This document shows, piece after piece, positions 1 through 12,353 of a DNA stretch of 61,419 nucleotides; position 1 is the first letter of the stretch; every line of letters begins with the position of its first letter. The position numbers were made by a program, and so were the translations under genes. Origin of the DNA: Zarea fungicola (Eukaryota; Ascomycota; Sordariomycetes; Hypocreales; Cordycipitaceae); contig FWCC01000113.1 in NCBI GenBank assembly GCA_900169235.1, forward strand, positions 5,989-67,407, written 5' to 3'. The notes under the pieces were generated by a model. It was not told the DNA's origin. It saw only the letters and a program-made list of their open reading frames with translations, and ran no database searches.

Positions 1-824
1 TTTGTCTGCTTTGTCTGCTTTGTACTTTTCTGCTGCTGCTGCTGCGGTTTCCATTGTTCACTATCAGAACTCTAGATGGCGATTTAATTCTCCTGCCAGA
101 AGAGCATTCGTCTGTTGAGTAGCTCGCACAGACTGTATATACTTGCCAAGACATATGGTTTATTCTAATCAAACTATTGCCTGAGCTGATGACACATGGT
201 CAACATATCCCCTGATTCTCCATACAATATCCCCAGAACAGCTGGTAGCGTCAGCTCGTGCAATGGTTCCGCGTCAGACATCAGGCACGCTCGCGCGACT
301 CTCCCCGCCGACATGAAGGAGAGAAAAAAATCCATCTGCTTAATGCAGTTAGCGGGATCACTATTCACGGCAGCTTGCGTTCAATTTTCGCAACCTTATT
401 TCCAGTTTCTGTATTTGCAAAGTCCATAGCCCCAGTGTGGCGTCTGCCTCACTTCTGAAATCCTTGGGACGCCTTAGCACCGACACTCCCCGAGACATGC
501 AGTGGCCAGGCCAAAAAACTCCCTCCCATGGGCAGTATTCAATGTTAGGTCGTACCACATTACCAGTTTCAGCAAAATCATAGACATAACTCCGTACATA
601 CTCCGTACATACTCCGTACATACTCGAGACTGGTTACCCGAAAGTCATTCCACACAGAAGCTACCATCCAGTTAATGACTTTTTTTTTCTTGTCATCCTT
701 GCGCCATGTCATCTGCAGCCCTGTTTGCTGCACAGTGACCCGCCGTCGGGGTCACTCGCCCTCGCTTCTTGCTGCATGACAACGATTTCCTGGGTACATA
801 CTCCATAATGACATACAAAGGGGT
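1..824. other. Intergenic, left edge
   Basis: No convincing gene is visible; the short open frames lack recognisable motifs. It begins with a TTTGTCTGC repeat and a CTG/TGC run (about 1-45). It also carries an 11-bp tandem repeat at 589-621. It lies downstream of the Zn2Cys6 gene that ends at 825. Confidence 0.6.
589..624. repeat. Three tandem copies of an 11-bp unit
   Basis: The unit ACTCCGTACAT is repeated three times without change at 589-621 and starts a fourth copy (ACT). The core CTCCGTAC returns as a 7-bp tandem near 12887-12910 and as single copies near 11789 and 33308. It may be a small dispersed element or a replication-slippage product. Confidence 0.9.
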
Positions 825-2930
825 TCATCGTCCTAAAATAGTAGCTACCTCATTTTCCAAAGTATTTCGCCAATGCACCAAGTCCCTGTCTTCATCCTCC
901 CAGTACGCCAACATCCCAGCCACATTGTACACTGACTGCTGCCAGTTGGCTGGCATGGATATACCAGATTTCGCTGCCGCAACGAGAATCAGTGCACTTC
1001 TAGTACAGGCTCGAATCATGAACAAAGATCCGTGATGCCGATGGAAGAACCCCGGCTCATTGACGTGTACCTGGTGCACATGCATTTCCAAACCGGAGCG
1101 CGCAAATTGGGCCACAGTATCAGTCACTTGAGTCCCAATAGCCGCGGCGTTCAGTCTAGCCATAACAAAGGGCCAATAAAACATCTCGTACAGATTAATT
1201 AAACGACCTCGGATGACTGATCTTTCAATGCCGTCCTCTGCGACCGGGGTTTGGATGGAAAGCTCTGCCGGCAGATTATCAGACCACTCCCTCGCTTGAC
1301 CTTCATATTCTGTTATCATCTCTCCGAGCAGCTTCAGCAATTGGGAATTCGACGAATATTGCTGTCGTAATTTAGTCACCTCGCTGCACAGACGGCTAGT
1401 TAACCTGCGCAGTGATATTTCCGCCAAGTAAAAAAGCCATGCACCTCTGGACCGTTGGGTTTCCGAATCGGGACCATCTGGTGAATCTGCTGGCGGAGCA
1501 GGTGGCGCGGGGAAAAAAGGTGGATATAGTGTGCTACCGGAATGGACAATGTCGAAGTCTGGGAGGCTCAGTTCGTTTCGAAGCTCACGCTCCGACTTCC
1601 ACGCAGACCAGTAGACAGCTTGCTCTTGTGTGTCTTGGCGCCCCATCTCCATCGAGTCCGGCGAAAAGGCCGAATCACCGGACATGTGCTGTGCTCTGGT
1701 AAGAAATGGAAAATGCTGACAAGCCGCCAGGGCCTGTGAGAAGAATCGCCAGGCATAAATTGGCTGGAATACCATCATCATGTAAACACCAGATAAAAAT
1801 AGACACTGCGCACCAACAATATCTGAACTCATAAGCAAAATACCGATACGCTTTTGCGCAGCATGGAAAAACACCTGTGAGTCTTGATATGCTTGGGAGC
1901 CCGGCTTAGTCTCGTGGCTGTCACCAAACGGTGTTGCTATGCTGCCGAGAGCGCAGATAATCATGGCCAGGCATGATGCAGGCGACCAGTCGATACCGTT
2001 GAGAAATGCATTGCCAACCAGTCTTCGCGTCGACGCTTCATCGAGAATCGGGTTTTTGCAGTGAATATTTAAGAAAAAGTTATCCAGTAGCCGATACAGT
2101 CTGTGCGACTCCATATCAACTAATCCAGCAAGAGCTGACGGCGCCGCAGATGGCGTTGATATAGCATCTGGAGGCAGGCGGCAGAGTGGCTCGCTTTGCC
2201 CATGGTCATTAAACAAGGACCATTGTAGGATGCGGTCAACGCGGAGCGGTAGTATGCTTCCAATTTCTGGACCGTCTGCCTCCAGAATGGTTTCAATGTC
2301 TTGTGGCCGACTGTGGCTATTCGTGCTCATTCGACGACCCAAAACCGGCGAATGCAGTGGGTTTGATGCTTGAGAGTGGTGATCCTCATTATTGGCATTG
2401 TATATGGATTGGCTGGGTTCCGCCTTGGAGATGGTGGAAGATGTGTAGGTTGACGGCGCTGTGGATGATTCGCGAAGAAGTCTCTCCAAGTCATCCAATC
2501 GATCTAGAATCTTGAGACTAGCAGGATCAAAACTAGACAAGTCAACCGGCGACTGAATGCATGTAGCGCCGACGCTTAGACAATAAGAACAACTGGGTTT
2601 CAGATTGTCGCACTTGGTCTTGCGCGCGCGACAAACCTGACAGGCTGTGTTTGCCCGCTTTCTGGGATAGAAGGCGGTACCTCGCGCTGCAGGTCGCTTG
2701 TTGTTATTACCCGGCCGTCGACCCAGCGCTGCATTGTCGGTCGGGGATAGCGGCGAGCCGTCCACATCAAGAGCAGCAAGACTGGTGCCGCCGACATGTG
2801 CCGGTGGGGGAGGAAGAGCAGCTGCTCTGGGGTTCTGCAGCTGGTGCACAGGCAGGGCTGCTGTTGACGAGGCTGCAGCTGGTCGCGGCAGCGACGCCGG
2901 TAGGACAGGCGCCTTGGTGTGAGATGGCAT
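825..2930 (-). CDS. Zn2Cys6 transcription factor, fungal_trans type (701 aa)
   Basis: A single-exon regulator. The frame stays open upstream to 2954, but the first real ATG is at 2930, which gives 701 residues. The N-terminus is rich in proline and alanine. A binuclear zinc cluster of the form C-x2-C-x6-C-x6-C-x2-C-x6-C lies at about residues 95-125, with the visible core CQVCRARKTKCDNLKPSC. A basic stretch precedes it. The middle and C-terminal parts look like the alpha-helical fungal-specific regulatory domain (PF04082 type). Such proteins bind CGG-containing sites in the nucleus. The gene is transcribed away from the sugar transporter at 4852 across a 1.9 kb shared upstream region, so local regulation of that transporter is possible but inferred. 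The target genes cannot be named from sequence. Confidence 0.9.
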   Translation of the reverse strand: MPSHTKAPVLPASLPRPAAASSTAALPVHQLQNPRAAALPPPPAHVGGTSLAALDVDGSPLSPTDNAALGRRPGNNNKRPAARGTAFYPRKRANTACQVCRARKTKCDNLKPSCSYCLSVGATCIQSPVDLSSFDPASLKILDRLDDLERLLRESSTAPSTYTSSTISKAEPSQSIYNANNEDHHSQASNPLHSPVLGRRMSTNSHSRPQDIETILEADGPEIGSILPLRVDRILQWSLFNDHGQSEPLCRLPPDAISTPSAAPSALAGLVDMESHRLYRLLDNFFLNIHCKNPILDEASTRRLVGNAFLNGIDWSPASCLAMIICALGSIATPFGDSHETKPGSQAYQDSQVFFHAAQKRIGILLMSSDIVGAQCLFLSGVYMMMVFQPIYAWRFFSQALAACQHFPFLTRAQHMSGDSAFSPDSMEMGRQDTQEQAVYWSAWKSERELRNELSLPDFDIVHSGSTLYPPFFPAPPAPPADSPDGPDSETQRSRGAWLFYLAEISLRRLTSRLCSEVTKLRQQYSSNSQLLKLLGEMITEYEGQAREWSDNLPAELSIQTPVAEDGIERSVIRGRLINLYEMFYWPFVMARLNAAAIGTQVTDTVAQFARSGLEMHVHQVHVNEPGFFHRHHGSLFMIRACTRSALILVAAAKSGISMPANWQQSVYNVAGMLAYWEDEDRDLVHWRNTLENEVATILGR

Positions 2931-4851
2931 TCCTGAGTGGTCTGTGATAGGCAACGTCAGTCCCAGTATCAGTGCTCCGTATCAACAGTGAACCGGGCAG
3001 AGAAAGGCGATGGCCAGAGGCGAGATTGGGCTCTGGTCGGGGAGTCTCGCTGTAGAAATAAGGTCTGCGAGGACGGGCTCGGTCTCTGCACAAATTTGAC
3101 CCGCGGCGCCAGACTGTGGGGGAACTGGGGTCCTGGAGAAGATGGCCACCCCGTCCGCAGGGAGGAGTTCCCCATCATCAAAGCCGCAAATGTTCCCCAG
3201 CTTTGGACGCTAGTGGAAGGCTTCCTCCTGGCGCTGAGTGGTGCAAAATGCTGCACACCAGTGTGGTCGGCAGTGAGCTCAGCGGGCTTGAACCGCCAAA
3301 ACCCCATGCATCTCGTGACGGTGAAAAGCCATTACGGGGTAGTCTGGCCGAATTGTCAGGGCTAGTTGGCAACAAAAGGGGGTGACGGCGCCGCATGGCG
3401 CCGCATCGAACTGCTGATTTATCCAGGAGTGGTGGCTTGAGATGCCTACAGCATTGTATGGAGCAAGTCGAGTAACTCAGTACCTTGATGCATATAAAGG
3501 GCAGGCATCGCGTTTTGTCGTTTGCACAAGTAACTACTACTACAAAGGTACGTACTGGTACTCGTCAGGGCAGAGACGAAGCGGTGGTGGTGGGTGGACT
3601 AGAAAGCGAGGTGGACGACCATCGTATTGGTGGAGGCGGCATTACGCGATTCGGCAGCAAGCCATAACTTATTATAAGCCCGCCCAGTTGATGAGTTTGA
3701 TGATTTTCACGAAGGAGACAGGCCATGAGAGGATTTTTTTTTTCTTTCTTCTTTTTTTCTTTCTACACTCGTGATGCTGGGGCTGGAAGCAACGCGGCTG
3801 CGTCACGTTAGGTGTGTCTGATCTGCCTTTGCAACCTAACCAACCTTAAGATTCCAGCGGGCAGCTGCCAACCCAACTTGCACCTTCCACTTCTTTAGAA
3901 ATGCAACGACTAGGTACCGCTGTAGTGCGTCCGTCAATTTGGAGTCAATTTGGCGGGCGCGTAATTCTCTTCTACCCACCCTAATAAGCTGCGGGTCACT
4001 GCCTAACCAACAGTGATCAAAGGATCTTGACCGTCCATCAGTCGCTCCCGTCAACATCGTTCATCGTCTCCAATATTAATAAACCGCCTAAAAAAAAAAT
4101 CTTTCAACAACCCCAGCTTCAGCCGCCATGTGGCAGCGTTTCGTTCCCTCCCCGCATCGACTCATCACGCTGTGCTCCACTGTTGACAATGCCAATCATC
4201 GTCTCCCCAGGCAAAACCGGACGAGCCCTGAAGAGGATTTTGTCGTCGGGGAAGCTCGCCCTCCACATTCTCACAGGCAGTCACCCCACAAGTTGCCGTT
4301 GTTTGCCCCCGGATCCAAGCATCCGTACTGTCTATGCAAGCCTACTATTATTCTCTCTTAGTACTAACGGTGTGTCTGGTCTCTGTCAAGATGGCTTGTC
4401 GCGGCCGCCCCTGCTGCCACACTTTGCTTCTAATAGTCGGTCCGAAATTATGTATGCGCCTGCCAACGCCCAAATCGACAATACTTACTCCAACACCAAG
4501 GTAGGGACCGGCTAACTAGTCAGTTGCAGGTTCCCCACGGGTGGCCTAATAATTGCTTAGGGTGGAGGTGGACACTACCCGAGAATGGATTCCAGACCAC
4601 CCAGCTTGGCTGCCAGTCGAGCAGGCCTCGCTTTGGCACAGAATCATAAATAACCGTCTTCATCCGCACCTTGATTTCAATCGCCTCGAGATGGTTCCTC
4701 AGCCTGCCAATTCATCCCGTACACGGCCAACAGCTCATTATTAACACCTCGACAGTCTTTCTTTGAGTGTAAATAGCGAAAGACATACCCAGTCTCGATT
4801 CGGGTTTCCGTTACTGACCCAAGCGCACGCTGCGTACCAAAAAAAAAAAAA
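2931..4851. promoter_or_regulatory. Shared upstream region of a divergent gene pair
   Basis: A 1.9 kb region between the Zn2Cys6 gene (-) and the sugar transporter (+). It holds a GGCGCCGCAT direct duplication near 3385, a T/C-rich run at about 3730-3765, and a run of 13 A immediately before the transporter start codon (4839-4851). Long frames here lack motifs and are read as chance. Confidence 0.5.
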
Positions 4852-6497
4852 ATGGACGTCAAAGTAGAAGACACACTCGAGGCGCGCATCTCCGGCGTTG
4901 AAGATGTTGCCCATACCAAAGAAGCTCTCCGTGACGACAACAAACTTGAGCATGAGCTCACCGTTAGAGAAGTCTTGACAAACCACCCTACACTGGTTTG
5001 GTGGATCTTCTTCTGGGCAATGGCAGGCGTAGGCTGGTACGTTGTTAAAACGAGATTGCTCGACACGTTGCCGCACCTACACGAGCAACCACATCGAACG
5101 GACTGCGCTAATAATGCTCAAATAGGGGGTTTGATGCCCAGGTCAACGGCGCAATGGTTGGCGTACCATCCTTCCGTCGCGATTTCGGCTACTTCAACAC
5201 CAAGGCAAATGAAGACGTTCTGCCTGCGGATTGGCAGAGTGCCTTCAACACTGTCAGCAGTGTCGGCCAGTTCTTTGGTGGTTTTGCTTGTGCTTGGATC
5301 GCTGATCGCATCGGCCGAAAGCCATCTCTTCTCATTGGGCTCATCATTGCTACTGGCGGCATTCTTGGCGAGATGTTTTCTGTAACAAGAGCCGCGTTTG
5401 TTGTGTCCAAGCTCATTCTTGGAGTTGGTCTTGGCTTTTATCTGACCCTTGCCCCGCTCGCCTCCTCCGAGTTCAGCCCTGTCGTGTTTCGTGGTATCGC
5501 ATCGGCTGGTGTCCAGTTCGGCATTGGTTCTGGACAGCTCATCGCCAACGGCGCTGTCGCTGGGTTTGGAGAATGGACTAGCCGATGGGCCTATCGTGCG
5601 CCTTTTGCTATCCAGCTGTTCTTCCCCCTCTTCTTCCTCGTCCTCCTGCCATTTGCCCCCGAATCGCCCTGGTATCTCGCCCGCAAAGGCAAGCGTGAGG
5701 AAGCCAAGAAATCTCTGCGCCTCATGTATGGATCCAACATTGATCTTGACGCTAAGCTGTTGACGCTCGAGGCCACAATTGCTGAGGAAGAAGCTGCCCA
5801 GTCTAACGCTGGCACTCTTGTTGATTGCTTCAAGGGCACCAACTTGATCCGCTCCATCATCAGCATGTATATCTTCTGCTGCCAACACTTTGTTGGTATC
5901 ATCTTTGTTCTGGGCTTCTCCGGCTACTTCTTCCAGCTGGCTGGTCTACCCGTCTCTTCCAGCTTTAACATGAGTGTTGGTGTTACCGCCTGCGGTCTCG
6001 CGGGCAACATTGTCAGCTGGTTTACTGTCAACAGCCTTGGCCGTCGCAAGATTTTCCTTGGCGGTATGGCAACGCTGACAGCCATCCTGCTCCTCATTGG
6101 ATTCTTGGACCTTTCTCACTCCAGCAGTGCCAAGTGGGGTCAGGCGTCGCTTACCGTCATCTACGCCTTTTTCTACTTCTTGTCCCTCGGAGCCATGGCC
6201 TTCACTATCCTCAGTGAGACCAGTAGCACCACTCTCCGCGCTCAGTCTATCGCTTTGGCTACCGCGACCCAGGCTGTCATGGGCACTGCCTTCAACTTTG
6301 CCATCCCCTATATGATCAACCCCGACCAGGGCAATCTCAAGGGTAAGGTTGGCTTTGTCTTTGGTGGCTTGGGTCTTCTTGCTGGCATTGGTAGCTGGTT
6401 CCTCATTCCCGAGCTGAAGGATCGCACCTTTGACGAAATTGACACAATGTTTCAGCAGCGCGTGCCTCCTCGCAAGATGGGCTCCTTCAAATTTTGA
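4852..6497 (+). CDS. MFS sugar transporter, maltose/hexose permease type (518 aa)
   Basis: A 12-TM sugar porter of the SP family, expected at the plasma membrane as a sugar/proton symporter. There are two exons, 4852-5036 and 5126-6497. The intron has donor GTACGT and branch GCTAAT. The splice restores TM1 ending in GFDAQVNGAMVG, typical of fungal alpha-glucoside and hexose permeases. Further signatures are DRIGRKP after TM2, PESPWYLARKGK before the central loop and PELKDRTFDEID at the C-terminus. The length is normal for the family. Thirteen adenines directly precede the ATG. The substrate (maltose-like alpha-glucosides or hexoses) cannot be settled from sequence. A Zn2Cys6 gene is divergently transcribed next to it. 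Confidence 0.92.
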
Positions 6498-8354
6498 ACA
6501 ACTGGGGAGTTTGTGTTTTTTATTTATCAAAATCATCATTTTATTCCATGTACACACCGGGCCTCTGATGGCACTAGCTATAGCGTCACACAAATGGCTT
6601 TTCCATAGCAATTTGCTCAGATGTATAAAGTCATGAGTGCATTTTCTGGTTCATTGGAAACCCCACAAGTGACACGTTTGATTCTCTTGCGGCGAATCCC
6701 CTTAATAATACAATTTTTTATACCAGAAGCTGTCTACGCCATGCTAACGTGCTGAAACAAGGCCTTGCCCGTGATCCATTGCCTGATAAGGAACCAAGGA
6801 AGGCCCTTGCAAGAGCTGGCTGTCCGACTCGACTTGGCTCTTGCATAGGGCAGGAGTCTTGCTCCGTCTTATTCCCTGAAATCTTGGGCCGTATCACCCC
6901 GCAATTCTCATCGTTTTTCGGCAACGATTCTGCCACACGTGAAAAGGGGGGGAAAGTAAGAAAAAGGAAGAAAAAGGAAGAAAAAAGAAGAAAAGATTGG
7001 CTTCGTCCGCAGGGACAGAATCCCTCTTCCCAATTCAATATTTGGCAGAACGGCGATATCATGCACGGGATGACGGATATGTATGTACAATCCCTTCTAC
7101 GACAGACTTGATTGGCAGTGTAAGCTTGACAATAAAAAAACCCCGACGCTGTTTTAGTTACATGAGTCAGGTGGGCACTGCACCTCCAACGCGAACATCG
7201 TAGCAGAGCTCCTTATGTGCCAGACTAATAAGTTAACACATTTATACCAAAAATCAAGGGTGTCAAAGTAATCAAACAACAGCGACGAGAATGTAATAAC
7301 AGTTTTAATTTTATTTTATAAAATGTTCTTTTGTGGTCAAGCCATGCCATTGGTTGTCTCATTCAAATTAATAAAAAACGCCATATGCCCATCCCCTATA
7401 TATCCAAAACACCAGCTTTGCTTCTCAAATGTAAATCATTACCCAAAAGAAAATTTCAAGGCGGCCAGTTCCGGCACTTGCCTGCGGCCAGAGAGAATCA
7501 GGGAAACCTCGTGGCTTGCTCCTATTTATTTAGATTGTTTTGTGCCCCCTCCCACGGGGCGCCCATGGGGGACTCGGTTAAGAAATGTCTTGGTCTTCGT
7601 CCGGGGTCCACGCGCCGCTGATGCGGAGCGGACACGGCAAACCCCATAAAAGGCCCTCTCGCTTGCTTTAGTGCCGGGTGTAATGCCGGCTACATTCATA
7701 TCGGCCGAGATGGAGGACCATTCATAGCAGTTCCCCCCGCATGTAAAGAGTTCCTTCTTCAGTCGGATTTGATAAATTATAGCACAAAACCAACATATAA
7801 AGGCTTCACATCGAGCATGGCGAGTACCCATGTAGCCCTAGCCCCACGCTACTAAAGCCGACAAATGATAGCCCCTGAGAGAGTAATAAGCACCCTGGCT
7901 GCACTAGACTTGTTCAGTGTGCAAAACGCCATCATTTATTCGCATGGAGGAAATAAAGAGGTAAACAAGCACCCAGCAGGCGGACAAGTTCCGCGGATTC
8001 GTGCGACGAAATGCCAGTGTCGGACTGGGTTTCGGATGTTGGCCGAGCTAGCGTCCCCGCAGGGTCCTTCGGCCTACTTCGGCGCGCTACCTGCAGGTAT
8101 GGATACTGCTGCTGTGTCCGCAGTGGCTTTGTCAAGATATAAATGGAGGTGCTCCCCTCGCATACATGAAGCATGGAGAGCCGTGGTTTTCGCCTTCACT
8201 TTGACGTCAAGCTATCGGGTAACGAGGATCCGCAACATGAGCGTCTCCCGGAGGAAATGCTAACAAAGCAAGTCGATGCTGAGTCTTGCATTTCCTCGGT
8301 GTCTTACTCTCAATTAGTCGTTCGTTGAGACATGATACCTGATCGTGGCGCCGT
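6498..8354. other. Intergenic between convergent genes
   Basis: Both flanking genes end here, so two 3' UTRs are expected. The region holds a homopurine tract at 6941-6995 interrupted by one T, and AT-rich DNA near 7290-7400. Open frames of 60-130 codons lack motifs. I see no gene. Confidence 0.55.
6941..6995 (+). repeat. Homopurine tract with GAAAAAGGAA repeats
   Basis: About 55 bases are purine except for one T at 6957, with a roughly 10-bp GAAAAAGGAA periodicity in the second half. Such tracts can form triplex DNA, but this one is probably just low-complexity sequence. Confidence 0.85.
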
Positions 8355-10866
8355 CTAATCGTCGAGTGTGCAGAATCGAACTGTCACTGGCTCTAACCCA
8401 ACCATGGCTTGGTATACATTTGGGTGCACAGCCTCAGTTCCAAAGTCATCCCCGATAGTCGAATAAAATAAGGCATGGGTCGAAGCCTGTGCAGCCGGTT
8501 CTGTCGTCGATTCAAGCGGACGCTGATACAGTTGCATATTCTCTGGGGCCAGAGGGCGACGGGAAGCTGTTTCCACCAGGCAACCGAGCGACCGGTCGAA
8601 AGTAATACCAATCATTATGAGCTGTTTCAAAATAAGATCGGTGGAGCGACCGATAACTATGGAGAGAGAGGGAGCCGTCATTAGCACGTATCTCGCGTTT
8701 GGCGCGTTTCTTGTCTCTTACTTGGATTGAATACCATGACTCTATGTAGCATATGGAGACAATAGTCGAGACGTCTGATGGCTTGCGAGTCGCTCGGTAA
8801 CGCTTGAACCTGCAGCAAGAATATCGAGGCAGCAATATACATGCTGTATGATATTGACAAGGCACAGTATTTGATGCTGTATGTTCTGGCGAAGAGATCA
8901 AAGATGGCGATTGTGGCTGTCGCCGAAGTCACGCAGGAGACAAGGTAGGAGTTCCATGGTAATTGGTCATCGATACCAGTCTCACATTGGCGAGTAAGCA
9001 TCGGTCGAAACAGAAGAATCTTATACGTGTGGAATATGCAACTCCATGGATGTCAGCTATGCTTTGGTGCGACAAAGAGCTAGCTAGGTCGTTTGGGGGA
9101 TACGTACTTTGAGGTGAAGAGGTGAGTTGGTGGGCCGATTGCGGGAAGATGGGCGGCTTCCATCTTCAGATACGGGGGAAAGTCATCCCACCACTTTTCT
9201 AGCGCCGGGCCCTGTGTTGCGACGCATTCAAGCATTTCTGCCTCAGTGTTTGGTATGATTGGATCATACATGTGCAGCAAAATCTCGTTGAAGATGAGTG
9301 AGAGTCGAATCATGGCGATGAAACAAGTGGCCGAGTGGGCAGTTGCCGGTGGGTAATTCCAGCTTCTTCCATCAGGAGGCATACCGAAAGGTTCCCACGG
9401 CTCATTCTCAGCAGAATCATCATCTGGAGACTGATTAGCTTCGAGGTAGACTCGAGATACGAAAGATGAGCTGTAACCTACACATAACGAGTGGCGGCGA
9501 AGCAGGTGTCAGATGCAAGGTGGGCATCCGTCCCATGTAAAGACTCAGCATCTTGTCCCAGTAGAAGCTGCTCCAGAATATGCGGCGACGGATTTCTACA
9601 TCTTCCTCGTTAAGTGGGACAGAGCCCGGATACCGCTGGCCGTCAAAACAGACGCCCAGATGGTCCATTACACGAAACGCCATTCCACTATACGCCCAAG
9701 CTTGCCTTGTGTTGCCAAAGGCGCATTCTTCTGCACTAAGTAGTAGAAGAGTCTGCACCATGGGAATCGTACAGGCTCCTCTATTGAGGTCTTCAAAGAG
9801 CATGCTGCGGGCATGCTTGCCGAATATCTCACCCCCACCATAGTGTTCGTCCAAGAGTCGGCGCGTCGATGGATCGTTTCTACCCCAGTTGACCGAGTGT
9901 GACATTAAGGCATTGAGAAGCATATGCGAGTAATATTGGCCCATATTCTGCATATCGCCTGTCGCCACGTTGGTATAAGAAACAACGTTCAAAAAGCAAA
10001 GAGATCAACTTACGAGTAAAGGCCGGTCTATATATGAACATGAAGAGTGGTTGAATCCAGCACCAGTGGACGTTAAGAAGATATTGAAAGGGTTCCTGGT
10101 ATCCAAGTCAGCATGGCCGGTGGTGATGTATGTAATGGTAGTCGTAGAATTGGTCATTACGCACGGGTGTTCCTGAAAAGGTTTCTAGCGCACGTTGTTG
10201 CATGGCATTGGCAACAAGTCTCTCGCGAATTGACTGGTCAAGCTCTGCTGATGTATAGACTCCATTGGTATTAGGGATCGCATTTCGCTCGGTGGGACTG
10301 TTGTATGTAATGCGGCCTTTATCGTCGACCCTCAGGCTGCTGAAGCTACGGCTAAATGACTGGTCGTCTTGGTTTGATTTGGGAGGAGATCGGCCATCGT
10401 GGATGCCGGTGCTAACAGTAGAAGGACTTGAGTGAGCTGAGACCGGCGCAGAGCCTGGCGATCTTGATGAATTGGCTAGTTGTTCTTCGAGTTCGACGAT
10501 GCGCCTCTCGAGGCGCTGAGTGTAGGAAAGCGTAGGGTTGCTAACAACAGCCCGATATGAGGTTAGAAGGACCAGTGTGGGCTGCGCCGGCGAGCAGCGG
10601 ACGACTAGAGAGGGCTTACAGCTTGTAAATGCAGTCATCGCTGCGAGAGGCACATCGCTGGCACATGGGCTGCTCGCCGCCACATTTGACCTATCGCACG
10701 GCACTCTTGGTTAGCAGAGCAATTTTGGTAGGGCAGAGTAGGTTGGGCCGGCCGGTGGTGGTGGGTTCACAACCCAGTCAGTGGGTTCAGAGAGCAAACT
10801 GACCTTGCGCCGGCGACAGGGCTCGCATGAAAATGCACTCTTCTTTGTGGCCTTAGCGCTCGACAT
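8355..10866 (-). CDS. Zn2Cys6 transcription factor, eight exons (668 aa)
   Basis: Exons (minus strand): 10866-10804, 10690-10620, 10540-10165, 10095-10014, 9958-9482, 9423-9108, 9041-8722 and 8656-8355. All phases close (2007 nt). The zinc cluster is split by intron 1 between CEPCRRRK and VKCGGEQPMC and occupies about residues 14-40. A short coiled coil follows at about 50-70 (SYTQRLERRIVELEEQL). The fungal-specific regulatory domain shows FQYLLNVHWCWIQP, the FWSSFYWDKMLSLYMGR block and a YKILLFRPML helix. These match PF04082-type activators of metabolic genes. The nearest upstream neighbour is a 3.5 kb repeat-bearing gene-poor stretch. The target is unknown. I am confident of the class and fairly confident of every splice site. 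Confidence 0.88.
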
Positions 10867-12331
10867 TATTGCGACGGGCTCAACAGCCCAAGCCGGCTCG
10901 TTGTATTGCTGGCCCGTCGACGGGTTAAGGCAGGGCTGAGGTTGGAGAAAGGCGATGATGGCGGCGTTGGGAATTTTGGAATTTGGGGGATCAGAGGCGG
11001 GCCGGCGCCAGGTTTGACCAAGGGGAGATAGACCCCGCTGCCGACTGGAGGAATGGGTAGCTCAAGAAGGGTTTTGGCTACTGGATCGAGCAAACTAAAA
11101 AGAGGATAAGCGGCGTAGGGAGGCGTCGTCAGTCGAGGCTTAACAAGTGTGTAAGAGGCCAGCGGCGGGGGCGAGACACAGGACGATGGTTTCAGTTGTG
11201 GAGCCTAGCAGTCCATCCTCCTATGTCGAGTTAGCACTTGGTGTGTGACAATTGGTGGTAGCTAGTTACTAGTGGTGGTGTAATAGTCAGGCGTTTTTGA
11301 TGGCAGAGAGGCGCAGGTAAAACGAGTCGTAGGGGCGAAGATGGAGAGTGGCGGGAAATGTGCGGCATGTTGGGAGTTGAGAGCGAGCTTGAGAGAGATG
11401 TCGCGTGTCGATATAGAGAGACAGGCGGGCACGAGCTGATAATCTTTTCAACGACCCTTGACGGCAAGCAGCCGATGTTGGACGAACGGCGAGATGTTGC
11501 TTTCGTGTGACAATGCAGAAGCAGAAGCGGGTGTGTGGGTTTGCGGGCGGCGTGGTGCGATTTGTGGCAGATCTTAGTACCAGGCCAGGTCGGCGGTAGG
11601 GAAGAGGAGCCTGAGATGCTTAGCGGGTGTACCAAAGGTTAGTACTGCAACGCAAGGCATTGAGCCCCAGGCAGCTTATGGGTGCTGAGTTTGGTAGTAA
11701 TCTGTACATGCCAACACGGCGATGTGGCACTGGGGCGTTACCAGCCAGTACTTTGTTCTTCATGCAACCTTAATACAAGATCATCGACGTACGGAGCAGG
11801 GTGCTGCTACCAGCGCCTACTAATGTAGGTGGTGCAGCGTCATGTGCTCACCAGACCAGCCTGCCCGTCGCGGTGGTACCCGCCTTTAGAAACCTCAATG
11901 AAATAAATATGCCCTCATTTTGCTATCCATGCCTTCTGTGGTACCAAGATGAAGGATTGATGACCAGCCTTGAAGGGACGGGACTTGCAGTAACCGCTCT
12001 GCCACTTTGCAGGCGTCTTCAGGACTTTCCATGGTACTCGGACCCGCTCAGAATGCTTGTACCTGGTCAGAACTCTGCCCAACTGCTTACCAGTATTACA
12101 GTGGGTAGAGCAGCCTGCAGACGCACAGACAGACGGATGTCGGGCAGATTGCTGATTGCATTTTTTTTTTGGCCCCATCCCGTCTGGTACCTAAGAATAA
12201 AAACATAGACCAAGTATCTGGTACTTGGCTGGCATTGACGTAGTGTCGTGCATAATTTGTTCCCAGTACGCCGGGCCGTGGTGCGTAAGTCGCGCCACGC
12301 ATTGCAGACAATCTCCTCCGAAGATCAAGCG

Positions 12332-12353
12332 AGTAGATACCATGGTATCTACT
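12332..12353. repeat. Perfect 22-bp palindrome
   Basis: The left arm AGTAGATAC and right arm GTATCTACT flank a central CATG, so the whole segment equals its own reverse complement. It is followed at once by ACTAAGGTAC, the reverse complement of the GTACCTTAGT core of the hairpins further right. The hairpin at 12820-12841 has the same length and nearly the same arms. Confidence 0.95.

Noticed and set aside
2931..2954. Extending the first Zn2Cys6 protein upstream to 2954.
   Set aside because: The codon at 2954 is TTG; the first in-frame ATG is at 2930.
5118..5888. 256-codon frame opposite the sugar transporter.
   Set aside because: Antisense shadow with charged low-complexity sequence and no start context.
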